From contig JAMPGL010000005.1 of the NCBI GenBank assembly GCA_023663945.1, positions 1 through 64,000 of the forward strand: a stretch of 64,000 bases of DNA, in the 5' to 3' direction. A program made the position numbers and the translations under genes. This DNA is from Lachnospiraceae bacterium (GTDB taxonomy: Bacteria; Bacillota; Clostridia; Lachnospirales; Lachnospiraceae). The notes beneath the pieces are model-generated. The model worked only from the letters and a program-made list of their open reading frames with translations, was not told where the DNA came from and made no database searches. Positions within the stretch are counted from its first letter, which is position 1; each line of letters opens with the position of its first letter. Of this stretch, positions 16,945 to 26,229 are shown in pieces.

Positions 16945-19452
16945 ATGAAAAAGATTATATATAAAAGCAAGGCAATTGAATTTATTATTTTAATGATAAC
17001 AGTGGTTATTTTGGTGTCTTTGTGGCCTGTCCGGCTTTTTCATGAGACAGTGACTGCCAGCATACCGCCGGTAAGCGGAAGCGTGACGGAGCCGGTAGAT
17101 GATAACCATACGATTCTTCAGAGCTTTGCGGCGCAATATGACCACATGGATACCGTGAGACTGTATCTTCGGGAAGGGACGGAAGGGGAAAGTTTTTTTG
17201 TCCGGCTTTTTGACGAAGGCCAGGTGATGATCGCCGAGGAAGAAGTTTCGCTGTCAGACGTGGAGATTCCGGGATATGTAACAGTATTGATCGATGTGGA
17301 TATGGAAGTAGGGAAAATGTACCATCTGAGTATTCAGGGAGACAAGTCTACGGTGTTCCTTGCATGCGAACTCATTCCCATGACGGAAATGCCTTATGCA
17401 GGGCTGATGTATTATGCGGATTCTTCCATAGAAGGCATGAATCTGGCGGCGGATTATAATTACGGCGTTCCTTTACGCAAAGGAAAGACCGCTGTATTTG
17501 GAATGCTTACTGTTCTTCTGGCAGGACTGCTCCTTGCAGGATGCAGATGGTATTACCGCAGGAAGGACAGGGATAAGCTGATTACGGTGGAGAGGGCGGT
17601 TAAGGCGGTAGGAAATCCGCTTACAGCGGTATTTACACTGTTCTGCCTTGGAGCAATTTTGCTGGGAGCATGCAGTAAGCATACGCTTGACAATACCTTT
17701 TTCTTTATCAGTGTTCTGCTTCTGGCGGCTGTTTTGTTTTATGGGATAAATCATAACCGGGATGGACAGGCGTCCGTGGTCACCATGGAATATTTAAAGA
17801 ATCACATTCAGGATTTGATTCAGTCCGTATGCATTGCGGGAGCCGTGGGCGGATGCTGTGAATATATGGCGGGGCTTTATGACATTCACCATGCTATGGC
17901 GGAGCGGAAGGAGATGATCTGGTTTGCGCTTGCGGTCATTGCCATGTTCCGGTGGAAAGAGATTTTTAATTGGTATAATCTGATTTATGTGATAATTGCA
18001 GGGATTGCAGGCAGTTTTTATTACCGAAATGAGGTGGCGCTGCTGGCGGAAAAGACCATTAAGGAGTCGGAAATCGGCTGGAATGTGCAGGTAATCCGCC
18101 ATACGGTCATAATCGCAGTTTTGCTGGGGCTGATTGTAATCCGCACCGTGATTGGATTGATCCGGAAAAAGCTTTCCAGACCTCATTTTGTTTATGCGGG
18201 GCTGTTACTATTCTTTTTTGCGGCAATCATTGTTTTCCGGAACGGAAGATGGTGGACCGTGGTGATGGCGGTGAGCTTTACCTTATTTTATTTGACCTAT
18301 GGAATGTGGGAGCATAAGGAGCGGCTTTTGGTGAATGTGTGCCGGGGCGTGATTTTACAGTTTCTGCTTGCCACCGGATATGCATTGCTGCACCGTCCGT
18401 ATACCACTTACCGCACTGCAAGGTATCCGCACATTTTTCATACCGTGACCACCACGGCGGCTTACCTGACCACGATAGAGTGCGCCGCATTGGTGATTCT
18501 CTTAAGCAAGATGCGGAAGAGCCGGGAGCTTCGCGCTATTTGGAAGGAACTGGTTTTGTTCGGCGTGGTGTCGGCGTATATGCTCTTTACCATGGCCAGG
18601 ACAGGTTTTTTTGCCGTAGGCACTGCGGTTTTGTTTGCAGTCGTTCTGATGAGTGACGGAAAAGGAAGAAAAAAGCTTCTGAATATGGGAAGGTATCTGC
18701 TGGCAATGATTGCGGCGGTAGTGATCTGCTTTCCGATAACCTTTACCGTACAGCGGACGGTTCCGGCGCTGGTCAGTGATCCTTATATGTATGAGTTTGA
18801 AAACTTCCGTGATGACACTTTAAGGGGAAGAAAGCTTAACTCCGTGGATTTTATGCGGGTGGGACGTTTTATCCAATTGTTTGGGGAAAAGATTTTTGGC
18901 ATTCCGGAGGGAACATTTGATCCTTACGGAGAGATAGAAGAATACCAGAGAACTCATGATGAGTTTGGAAATGAGATTAATACCGCCGATAGGATGCCGG
19001 ATATACGGGGGCTGGCAGCGTTAGGAGAGTTGATTGCCTCTGCGGATTATGTGCCGGATGAACAGGAAGAAATGGATTATACCAACGGAAGGCTGGATAT
19101 TTTCCGTTCTTATATTGAGCAGCTTAATATGACGGGGCATGAGGAGATGGGGGCGGTTCTTGCCAATGGCGAGATTGCCACGCATGCGCATAACATTTTT
19201 TTGCAGACAGCTTATGACCATGGAATCCCGGTAGGAATTTTGTTTGCTTTGGTGGGAATTGCCACTTTTGCAGTTTCCTGTATTTATTATCATAAGAAGA
19301 AGGATATAATAACTTATGCGGCGATGCCTGCGGTGATAACGGTCTCTTTTGCCGTGGCGGGCATGGTGGAATGGATTTTTCATTTAAGCCACCCCTGCGG
19401 TCTGGTGTTACTGCTGGTGATAACGCCGCTGGTATTTCGTGAAGGACGATAA
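16945..19452 (+). CDS. O-antigen ligase/polymerase-family protein with an N-terminal extracytoplasmic domain
   Basis: This 835-residue protein has one membrane segment (about 13-30) followed by a beta-rich extracytoplasmic domain (about 35-150). About ten membrane segments come next, then a large outer loop (about 610-730), then the Wzy/WaaL-type motif AHNIFLQTAYDHGIPVG and two closing segments. This family joins or polymerises undecaprenyl-linked glycans outside the membrane. The N-terminal beta domain is not standard for WaaL or Wzy. AAGGA before the ATG supports the start. As the only such protein in unit 1 it is the likely polymerase or ligase there; which of the two cannot be told from sequence. 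Confidence 0.7.
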   Translation: MKKIIYKSKAIEFIILMITVVILVSLWPVRLFHETVTASIPPVSGSVTEPVDDNHTILQSFAAQYDHMDTVRLYLREGTEGESFFVRLFDEGQVMIAEEEVSLSDVEIPGYVTVLIDVDMEVGKMYHLSIQGDKSTVFLACELIPMTEMPYAGLMYYADSSIEGMNLAADYNYGVPLRKGKTAVFGMLTVLLAGLLLAGCRWYYRRKDRDKLITVERAVKAVGNPLTAVFTLFCLGAILLGACSKHTLDNTFFFISVLLLAAVLFYGINHNRDGQASVVTMEYLKNHIQDLIQSVCIAGAVGGCCEYMAGLYDIHHAMAERKEMIWFALAVIAMFRWKEIFNWYNLIYVIIAGIAGSFYYRNEVALLAEKTIKESEIGWNVQVIRHTVIIAVLLGLIVIRTVIGLIRKKLSRPHFVYAGLLLFFFAAIIVFRNGRWWTVVMAVSFTLFYLTYGMWEHKERLLVNVCRGVILQFLLATGYALLHRPYTTYRTARYPHIFHTVTTTAAYLTTIECAALVILLSKMRKSRELRAIWKELVLFGVVSAYMLFTMARTGFFAVGTAVLFAVVLMSDGKGRKKLLNMGRYLLAMIAAVVICFPITFTVQRTVPALVSDPYMYEFENFRDDTLRGRKLNSVDFMRVGRFIQLFGEKIFGIPEGTFDPYGEIEEYQRTHDEFGNEINTADRMPDIRGLAALGELIASADYVPDEQEEMDYTNGRLDIFRSYIEQLNMTGHEEMGAVLANGEIATHAHNIFLQTAYDHGIPVGILFALVGIATFAVSCIYYHKKKDIITYAAMPAVITVSFAVAGMVEWIFHLSHPCGLVLLLVITPLVFREGR

Positions 19453-19453
19453 C

Positions 19454-21346
19454 ATGAGTAAAGAGGAAAAGAAGGAAAAGACTCCCTTTAATGTGAAGAT
19501 TTTTTATCGGAGAACCTGTCTGATCATTTATGATATGATCAGCGTAATCCTGGCAAGCTATTTGGCGCTTTTGATGCGCTATGGCTTTGAGATGTCGGAA
19601 ATACCGGCCCATTTTGTGGATCCTATCAATCGATTTCTGCCTTTTAATATTGTGATTACGCTGGTGGTCTTGTATTTGTTCCGCATGTATAATAGCCTGT
19701 GGGCTTTTGCGGGGGAAACGGAACTGCAGAATTTGGTGCTTGCAAGCGTGATCTCTTCCATCCTTCAGGCGGTGGGAATCCAGTTTTTTAAGACGGTAGG
19801 GCAGCAGGCAGTGCCGGGCAGTTACTATTTTCTTTACACCTTTTTGCTGATCAGCCTCATCTTCTGCAGCCGGTTTTCCTACCGGTTTTTCCGAGGATTG
19901 AAGCATAAAAAGCAGAACAAAAACAATAACATTGCCGTGATGGTGATCGGCGCCGGGGAGGCGGCAAACGCCATTATCAAGGAGATTGTAAACAGCAACT
20001 TTTCCACGATGGTAATCCGCTGTATTATAGACGATGATCCCGGGAAATGGGGAAGATTCATTCAGGGAATCAAGGTTGCAGGCGGAAGGGACAAGATTAT
20101 TGAGTGCGCGGATATCTACGGTATCGATGAAATTATTGTGGCAATGCCTTCCATAAGCAGGGCAGAACTCTCGGAAATCCTTGACATCTGTAAAGAGACA
20201 AGCTGTAAGCTCCGCTCTCTGCCGGGAATGTATCAGCTGGTGAACGGAGAGGTCAGTGTCAGCAAGCTGCGGGATGTGGAAGTGGAGGATCTGTTGGGGA
20301 GAGACCCCATTGAAGTGGATATTGATTCCATTTTGGGTTATGTGCGGGGCAAAAGAGTTTTGGTCACCGGCGGTGGAGGCTCTATCGGCAGTGAGCTCTG
20401 CAGGCAGATCGCGGCTCATAAGCCCGCCCTTTTGATCATTTTGGACATTTACGAGAACAGTGTCTATGACGTACAGCAGGAGCTTAAAGCAAAATATCCG
20501 GAGCTTCAGATGGCTGTGCTGATTGCATCCGTCCGGAACACCAACCGGATGAACTGGATCTTTGAACATTATAAGCCGGAGATTGTGTATCACGCCGCGG
20601 CGCACAAGCATGTGCCGCTGATGGAGGCAAGTCCCAATGAAGCCATCAAAAATAATGTATTCGGGACTTGGAAAACTGCTCAGGCGGCGGCTATGAATGA
20701 GGTAAAAAGATTTGTGATGATCTCCACGGACAAGGCGGTGAATCCCACAAACATTATGGGAGCCAGCAAGCGGATCTGTGAAATGATTATTCAGACGTTT
20801 AACAAGCATTATGATACGGAATTTGTGGCGGTGCGTTTTGGAAACGTGCTGGGAAGCAACGGAAGCGTGATTCCCCTTTTTAAGAAACAGATTATGGCAG
20901 GGGGACCGGTGACGGTGACCCACCCCGATATTATCCGCTATTTTATGACCATTCCGGAGGCGGTTTCCCTGGTACTGCAGGCAGGCGCTTACTGTAAGGG
21001 CGGAGAAATTTTTGTGCTGGATATGGGCAAGCCGGTTAAAATTCTGGATTTGGCTAAAAATCTAATTCGCTTATCCGGCTACAGGGTGGATGAAGACATT
21101 AAGATAGAATTTACGGGGCTCCGCCCGGGAGAGAAGCTTTATGAGGAGCTTTTGATGGCGGAGGAAGGGCTGAAAGAAACGGCAAATAAGCTGATTCATA
21201 TAGGAAAGCCCATTGAAATTGACGAGATGAAATTCTTTGTACAGCTAAAAGAGTTAAAAGAAGCGTCAAACAGCGAAGAGAATGATATCAGGCCACTGGT
21301 GCAGGCGATTGTGCCGACCTATCATTACGAAGAAAGGGATGAATAG
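19454..21346 (+). CDS. pglF: Membrane-bound UDP-GlcNAc 4,6-dehydratase (PglF/WbpM family)
   Basis: This 630-residue enzyme makes UDP-2-acetamido-2,6-dideoxy-4-keto-hexose from UDP-GlcNAc. Four N-terminal membrane segments (about 22-145) are followed by a first Rossmann-like domain (GAGEAA at 166-171) and the catalytic SDR domain (GGGGSIG at 306-312, TDK at 425-427). M435 replaces the usual SDR tyrosine ahead of K439, as is normal in large PglF/WbpM dehydratases. The ATG at 19454 has GAAGGA seven bases upstream; a GTG at 19439 inside the previous gene is less likely. The aminotransferase gene begins two bases after its stop. Confidence 0.92.
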   Translation: MSKEEKKEKTPFNVKIFYRRTCLIIYDMISVILASYLALLMRYGFEMSEIPAHFVDPINRFLPFNIVITLVVLYLFRMYNSLWAFAGETELQNLVLASVISSILQAVGIQFFKTVGQQAVPGSYYFLYTFLLISLIFCSRFSYRFFRGLKHKKQNKNNNIAVMVIGAGEAANAIIKEIVNSNFSTMVIRCIIDDDPGKWGRFIQGIKVAGGRDKIIECADIYGIDEIIVAMPSISRAELSEILDICKETSCKLRSLPGMYQLVNGEVSVSKLRDVEVEDLLGRDPIEVDIDSILGYVRGKRVLVTGGGGSIGSELCRQIAAHKPALLIILDIYENSVYDVQQELKAKYPELQMAVLIASVRNTNRMNWIFEHYKPEIVYHAAAHKHVPLMEASPNEAIKNNVFGTWKTAQAAAMNEVKRFVMISTDKAVNPTNIMGASKRICEMIIQTFNKHYDTEFVAVRFGNVLGSNGSVIPLFKKQIMAGGPVTVTHPDIIRYFMTIPEAVSLVLQAGAYCKGGEIFVLDMGKPVKILDLAKNLIRLSGYRVDEDIKIEFTGLRPGEKLYEELLMAEEGLKETANKLIHIGKPIEIDEMKFFVQLKELKEASNSEENDIRPLVQAIVPTYHYEERDE

Positions 21347-21348
21347 AA

Positions 21349-22512
21349 ATGGCAGGGAAAAGAATTTATTTATCCTCCCCCACCACCCATGAGGAGGAAC
21401 AAAAATTTGTCAAGGAGGCGTTTGATACCAACTGGGTTGCGCCCTTAGGTCCCAATGTCAACCAGTTTGAAAAGGAGCTGGCGGAGCATGTGGGAGTTTC
21501 CCATGCGGCGGCGTTAAGCGCGGGCACGGCGGCGATTCACCTTGCGCTGCGTATTTTAGGCATTGGTCAGGGGGATGTGGTTTTTGTTCCCAGCCTGACC
21601 TTCAGCGCAACCTGCAATCCTGTTGTATATGAGAATGCAGAGCCGGTCTTTATTGACTCGGAGAGGGACACTTGGAATATGGATCCGGCGGCGTTAGAGC
21701 GGGCGTTTGAAAAATATCCGCATCCGAAGGCGGTGATTGTGGTGCACTTATATGGAACCTGCGCAAAGCTGGATGAGATTATGGAAATCTGCGCCCGTCA
21801 TCAAGTGACGCTGATTGAAGATGCGGCGGAGTCTTTGGGAAGCATTTATAAGGGAAAATATACGGGAACCTTTGGAAAGATTGGGATTTATTCTTTTAAC
21901 GGAAACAAGATTATCACCACATCAGGGGGCGGAATGCTGGTTTCGGAGGATGAGGAAATTACAAAGAAAGCGACTTTCCTTGCAACGCAGGCAAGGGATC
22001 CGGCGAGACATTATCAGCATTCCCAGATTGGCTATAATTATCGTATGAGCAACATTGTTGCGGGAGTGGGAAGAGGACAGCTTCTTCATCTGGATGAGCA
22101 TAAAACGCGAAAGAGGGCGATTTATGCAAGGTATAAAGAGGCGTTTGCGGACATTCCGGAAATTACAATGAACCCGTTAAATCCGGATGGAGACGATAAC
22201 TGCTGGCTTTCCTGCATGACCATCGAGGAAGGCTGCGGGGTAACTCCTGCCGATGTGATGGATGCGCTGGAAGCGGCAAATATTGAGACGCGCCCAATCT
22301 GGAAGCCCATGCATTTACAGCCGGTATTCGGGGACTGTGATTTTGTGACGGCGGAAGGATTTAAGAGTGACCGGCATAATGGGACGGAAATAGAAAGCGT
22401 ATCTGAGGATATTTTTAACAGAGGGCTTTGTCTTCCCAGCGATATTAAAAATACCCGGGAAGATATGGATGAGATTATCGGCATCGTAAGAGGAGTTTTT
22501 AACAAGAGTTGA
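21349..22512 (+). CDS. pglE: PglE-like UDP-4-amino-sugar aminotransferase (DegT family)
   Basis: This 387-residue PLP enzyme aminates the 4-keto product of the preceding dehydratase, giving UDP-2-acetamido-4-amino-2,4,6-trideoxy-hexose. The N terminus IYLSSPTTHEEE and the NWVAPLGPNVNQFE block are PglE-like. The PLP lysine is K187 in FNGNKIITTSGGG, with EDAAES at 157-162. It lies directly between pglF and the pglC-like gene. The usual third enzyme of bacillosamine synthesis, the PglD acetyltransferase, is missing here. Confidence 0.88.
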   Translation: MAGKRIYLSSPTTHEEEQKFVKEAFDTNWVAPLGPNVNQFEKELAEHVGVSHAAALSAGTAAIHLALRILGIGQGDVVFVPSLTFSATCNPVVYENAEPVFIDSERDTWNMDPAALERAFEKYPHPKAVIVVHLYGTCAKLDEIMEICARHQVTLIEDAAESLGSIYKGKYTGTFGKIGIYSFNGNKIITTSGGGMLVSEDEEITKKATFLATQARDPARHYQHSQIGYNYRMSNIVAGVGRGQLLHLDEHKTRKRAIYARYKEAFADIPEITMNPLNPDGDDNCWLSCMTIEEGCGVTPADVMDALEAANIETRPIWKPMHLQPVFGDCDFVTAEGFKSDRHNGTEIESVSEDIFNRGLCLPSDIKNTREDMDEIIGIVRGVFNKS

Positions 22513-22545
22513 CAGGGAGACTGCGTGGGAACAGTTGGAGGGCTC

Positions 22546-23163
22546 ATGTACGGAAAAGTGATAAAAAGACTGATTGATATAGTGGTTTCAGGGGGATGCC
22601 TGATTGTTTTGTCACCGTTATTTTTGGTTTTGTTTGTATTAGTCCGGGTAAAGCTGGGGAAGCCGGCATTGTTTACGCAGGAGAGACCGGGCAGAAATGA
22701 AAAAATCTTTAAGCTTTATAAGTTCCGCTCCATGACGGATGAACGGGATGAAAGAGGGGAGCTGCTGCCGGATGAGGTGCGGCTCACCAAATTTGGAAAA
22801 CTGCTTCGTTCCACAAGTCTGGATGAGCTTCCGGAGCTGTTTAATATTTTAAAAGGAGACATGAGTCTGATTGGACCGAGACCCCTTTTGGTCAGATACC
22901 TTCCGTATTACACAGAAGAAGAGAGGCATCGGCATGATGTTCGTCCGGGTCTTACCGGGCTGGCGCAGGTAAATGGGAGAAATGCCCTTGGATGGGAGGA
23001 GCGGTTTGCCTATGATCTGCAATATGTAAAAAATCTTTCTTTCGGCATGGATCTGAAGGTGCTTGGAATGACGGTGGGAAAGGTTTTAAAGAGATCCGGG
23101 ACGCTTTCCGGGGCGGAACAGACAGTGGCAGATTTTGATGTTTATCGAAAGGGTCAGGAATAG
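22546..23163 (+). CDS. pglC: PglC-like initiating phosphoglycosyl transferase
   Basis: This 205-residue small monotopic transferase moves a sugar 1-phosphate from UDP onto undecaprenyl phosphate, starting glycan assembly. It has one N-terminal membrane-inserted helix (about 9-34), then KFRSMTDERDERGE, the catalytic DE pair D93-E94 in SLDELPEL, and PRPLL with RPGLTGLAQVNGRN. The D93-E94 numbering equals that of Campylobacter PglC and supports the ATG at 22546. A GTG at 22525 with GGGAG five bases upstream would add seven residues and cannot be excluded. The neighbours indicate a 4-amino- or 4-acylamino-4,6-dideoxy sugar as substrate. Confidence 0.9.
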   Translation: MYGKVIKRLIDIVVSGGCLIVLSPLFLVLFVLVRVKLGKPALFTQERPGRNEKIFKLYKFRSMTDERDERGELLPDEVRLTKFGKLLRSTSLDELPELFNILKGDMSLIGPRPLLVRYLPYYTEEERHRHDVRPGLTGLAQVNGRNALGWEERFAYDLQYVKNLSFGMDLKVLGMTVGKVLKRSGTLSGAEQTVADFDVYRKGQE

Positions 23164-23166
23164 GTT

Positions 23167-24120
23167 ATGAAGAAAATTACGCTCTTTGAACAGGGAATCC
23201 CGGTAACGCCGGTGGAGCCCTTAAATAGAGAATATGGGTCGAATCACTGCTTTATAAAAAGGGACGACCTTCTTCCTTTTAGCTTTGGAGGAAACAAAGT
23301 TCGGAAAGCGGCGGAATTTTATAAGGAGATTTGGAAAGAAGCGGCGGATGTGGTAATGACCTACGGAAGCAACAGCTCCAATCACTGCCGGATTATTGCC
23401 AATATGGCATCTGCCATGGGAGTAGATTGTCACGTGATTTCTCCCGAAGAAAACCGGGAGATTCTTTATAACACCAAGATGGTGGAGCAATTTGGAGGAG
23501 TGATTGAAACCTGTCCGGTTCAACAAGTGTCGGAGACGATTGAAAAGCGAAAAAAGGCTTATATTGATGAAGGAAGGCACCCCTATTTTATCACCGGAGG
23601 AGGTCATGGGAACCCGGGGACATCAGCATATGTGAAAGCATATCAGGAAATTTTGGATTATGAGAAGGGAAAAGGGATAACCTTTGATTATATCTTTCAT
23701 GCGTCCGGAACCGGGACAACGCAGGCGGGGCTGGTGTGCGGCAAACTGCTTTACGGCGGGAAAGGCAAAGTGATTGGCATCAGCATTGCAAGAGAAGCCG
23801 GAAGGGGCAGACAGGTGGTAAAAGACAGTATCCGTGAATATTTGGGGGAACGCTTTGAACAGCTGTACCGGGAAGAAGAGCTGACTTTTATCGATGATTA
23901 TCGGCTGGGCGGTTATGGAAAATATGACGACTCTGTAAAGAAGATTATTCGGGAAGTAATGAATCATGAAGGAATCCCTATGGACAGTACCTATGTAGGG
24001 AAGGCTTTTTGCGGAATGTGCAGATATTTGGAGGATCATCAGATAAGGGATAAAAATATTCTTTTTATCCATACCGGAGGAACGCCGCTGTATTTTGACT
24101 ACCTAAGCGGTTTAGAATAA
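23167..24120 (+). CDS. PLP-dependent enzyme, ACC deaminase / D-cysteine desulfhydrase family
   Basis: This 317-residue fold-type II PLP enzyme resembles 1-aminocyclopropane-1-carboxylate deaminase and D-cysteine desulfhydrase. Visible motifs are IKRDDLLPFSFGGNKVRK with PLP lysine K44, YGSNSSNHCR, a glycine-rich HASGTGTTQAG phosphate loop and HTGGTP near the C terminus. These enzymes deaminate or isomerise small amino acids, often D-amino acids. It lies between the initiating transferase and an ATP-grasp ligase, three bases after one and 23 before the other. It may therefore prepare the amino or keto acid that the ligase attaches to the sugar. That link is inference, and the substrate is unknown. 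Confidence 0.75.
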   Translation: MKKITLFEQGIPVTPVEPLNREYGSNHCFIKRDDLLPFSFGGNKVRKAAEFYKEIWKEAADVVMTYGSNSSNHCRIIANMASAMGVDCHVISPEENREILYNTKMVEQFGGVIETCPVQQVSETIEKRKKAYIDEGRHPYFITGGGHGNPGTSAYVKAYQEILDYEKGKGITFDYIFHASGTGTTQAGLVCGKLLYGGKGKVIGISIAREAGRGRQVVKDSIREYLGERFEQLYREEELTFIDDYRLGGYGKYDDSVKKIIREVMNHEGIPMDSTYVGKAFCGMCRYLEDHQIRDKNILFIHTGGTPLYFDYLSGLE

Positions 24121-24143
24121 CCGATAATAAGAGGTGAATGTGT

Positions 24144-25127
24144 ATGAACATACTGATACTCAGTGCAGGGACAAGAAATAAGATTGTGCAGTATTTTAAG
24201 GAAGCAGTCAAAGGAAAAGGAAAGATAATTGCCACGGACTGCTCCAATCTAGCTCCGGCGGTATATGACGCAGACGTTTTTTATCTGGTTCCAAGAATCA
24301 CTGCGCCGGGGTATCTTGACAGGATACTTACGATTTGCAAGGAAGAAAAGATTGACGGCGTTTTTTCCTTAATCGACCCGGAACTCTCTCTTTTGGCGAA
24401 AGAAAGGGAACGCTTTTTGGAAATCGGGACAACGCCGGTGATTTCCCCTTATAAGCTTGTGGAAACCTGCTTTGACAAGTACCAGATGTACCAGATGCTT
24501 TGTGAAATGGGAATCCCGACCGGGAAGTGCTACATGGAAAAAGAGAAATTTTATAGAGCCAAAAGCGAGGGAAACATCAGGTATCCGGTGTTTGTAAAGC
24601 CGGTCAGAGGCAGCGCCAGCTTAAACATTAATCAGGTGTATTCCGACCGGGAGCTGGAAACGCTTTTTGAGCGGTATGACGACCTTATGATTCAGGAATT
24701 TATGCGCGGACAGGAGTACGGTGCTGATGTGTATATTGATTTGCTGTCCGGAAAATGCACTTCAATCTTTTTAAAGAAAAAAATAAGAATGCGTGCGGGG
24801 GAGACGGATAAATCTGTTTCCGTAAAGAATCCGGCACTTTTTGAACTGATACAGAATTTTGTAGAAAAATGTGGTTTTTGTGGTATGATAGATATTGACC
24901 TGTTTGAACAGGATGGAACTTATTACCTTTCGGAGGTAAACCCAAGGTTTGGGGGAGGATATCCTCATGCCTATGCCTGCGGCGTGAATATGCCGGCGCA
25001 GATGATCCGCAATCTTGAGGGAAAGGAAAATCCTGCTGCTATCGGGGAATATCAGGAGGGCATCTGCATGATGAAGTACAACGAGATTGCAATTGTGGAT
25101 ATGAACGGCAGGGAGATTGTTGAATAG
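24144..25127 (+). CDS. ATP-grasp ligase, likely sugar N-acyl ligase
   Basis: This 327-residue ATP-grasp protein has a Rossmann-like N-terminal domain (MNILILSAGTRNK), an ATP-binding stretch FVKPVRGSASLN and the metal-binding motif SEVNPRFGGGYPHA. Proteins of this carbamoyl-phosphate-synthase-like group form amide bonds through acyl phosphates. In Neisseria an ATP-grasp domain fused to the PglB2 transferase puts a glyceroyl group on the 4-amino sugar, and this gene sits where such an activity would replace PglD. The ATG at 24144 is chosen because GAGGTG lies seven bases upstream; the ATG at 24138 is too close to that site. The next gene starts immediately after its stop. Confidence 0.75.
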   Translation: MNILILSAGTRNKIVQYFKEAVKGKGKIIATDCSNLAPAVYDADVFYLVPRITAPGYLDRILTICKEEKIDGVFSLIDPELSLLAKERERFLEIGTTPVISPYKLVETCFDKYQMYQMLCEMGIPTGKCYMEKEKFYRAKSEGNIRYPVFVKPVRGSASLNINQVYSDRELETLFERYDDLMIQEFMRGQEYGADVYIDLLSGKCTSIFLKKKIRMRAGETDKSVSVKNPALFELIQNFVEKCGFCGMIDIDLFEQDGTYYLSEVNPRFGGGYPHAYACGVNMPAQMIRNLEGKENPAAIGEYQEGICMMKYNEIAIVDMNGREIVE

Positions 25128-26216
25128 ATGAGCAAGGTGTTGATACTCGCCAATTCATCCGGCGGACTATATGATTTTCGGAATGAACTGGTAGAAAGAC
25201 TTTTGGAGATGGGGCAGGTAACTGTCAGTCTGCCGGACGAGGTAAAGACAAAGGAGCTTGCGGCTGAAGGCTGTAAGGTTATTCACACGCCCATCAACCG
25301 CCGGGGAGTAAACCCCATAGAAGACCTGAAGCTTTTTATCAGCTATTGCAGGCTGGTAAAGAAGGAAAAGCCGGATTTAGCGCTCACATATACCATCAAG
25401 CCCAATATTTATGGAGGCTTTTGCTGCAGAGTCATGAAAGTGCCCTACCTTGCGACGGTGACAGGGCTGGGGAGCACCTTTCAAAAAGAGGGGATTCTGC
25501 GGAAAATGATTACGGCTATGTATCATGCCGGGCTGAAAAAAGCAGAATGTGTCTTTTTCCAGAATGAAGAGAACCAAAATGTTTTTGAAAAATTTCATAT
25601 CAAGGGAAAAAACAGCAGGCTTGTGAAAGGTTCCGGAGTGAATCTGGATAAGCATAAATTTGAAGAATATCCCAAACGGGAATCGGTAAAGTTTCTTTAT
25701 ATCGGAAGGATGATGAAAGAAAAAGGAATCATGGAGTTGCTGGAAGCGGCGAAAGAGCTCCACGGCACGCAGGTGTCCTTTGAACTGCTTGGATATTGCG
25801 ACGAGGATTTACAGGAAATTTTGGATGATGCGGAAAAGAGAGGTTTTATCAGACAGCTTGGTTTTGACCCACAGGTGCAGAAATACTTAAAGGACTGTTC
25901 AGCGCTGATTCTGCCTACCTATCACGAGGGTATGAGCAATGTGCTGATGGAGGCTTCCGCGGCGGGGAGGCCTGTGATTGCTTCAAACATCAGCGGATGT
26001 AAGGAAATCTTTGAGGAGGGAGTTACGGGATTTGGATGCCGCCCGAAAGATGCCGGGGATTTAGTCCGGGCAATCCGGAGATTTCTGGATCTTCCCTTGG
26101 AGAGAAAAGCTGTCATGGGACAAAAAGCCCGGGAGAAGATGGAACGGGAGTTTGACAGGCAGAGGGTCGTTGACGATTATATGGAAGAAATTAAGAGAAC
26201 ATTACTAATAGGATAA
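25128..26216 (+). CDS. PglA-like glycosyltransferase (GT4)
   Basis: This 362-residue GT4 enzyme has the two-domain GT-B layout. N-terminal features are ANSSGGLYDFRNEL, TYTIKPNIYGG and TVTGLG. The C-terminal donor domain contains YIGRMMKEKGI and the EX7E-type stretch PTYHEGMSNVLMEASAAGRPVIASN. TYTIKPN and the overall pattern resemble PglA, which adds GalNAc to undecaprenyl-diphospho-bacillosamine. The gene directly follows the pglF-pglE-pglC-ATP-grasp group, so adding the second sugar is a reasonable role. Donor identity cannot be read from sequence. Confidence 0.8.
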   Translation: MSKVLILANSSGGLYDFRNELVERLLEMGQVTVSLPDEVKTKELAAEGCKVIHTPINRRGVNPIEDLKLFISYCRLVKKEKPDLALTYTIKPNIYGGFCCRVMKVPYLATVTGLGSTFQKEGILRKMITAMYHAGLKKAECVFFQNEENQNVFEKFHIKGKNSRLVKGSGVNLDKHKFEEYPKRESVKFLYIGRMMKEKGIMELLEAAKELHGTQVSFELLGYCDEDLQEILDDAEKRGFIRQLGFDPQVQKYLKDCSALILPTYHEGMSNVLMEASAAGRPVIASNISGCKEIFEEGVTGFGCRPKDAGDLVRAIRRFLDLPLERKAVMGQKAREKMEREFDRQRVVDDYMEEIKRTLLIG

Positions 26217-26229
26217 AGGAGAGTACAAG

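Noticed and set aside
19124..20923. A 599-codon open frame on the minus strand, opposite the end of the ligase-like gene and most of pglF
   Set aside because: Its conceptual product is very rich in His, Arg and Pro with no recognisable domain, it lies opposite two clear genes, and its frame is kept open by the codon bias of the coding strand.
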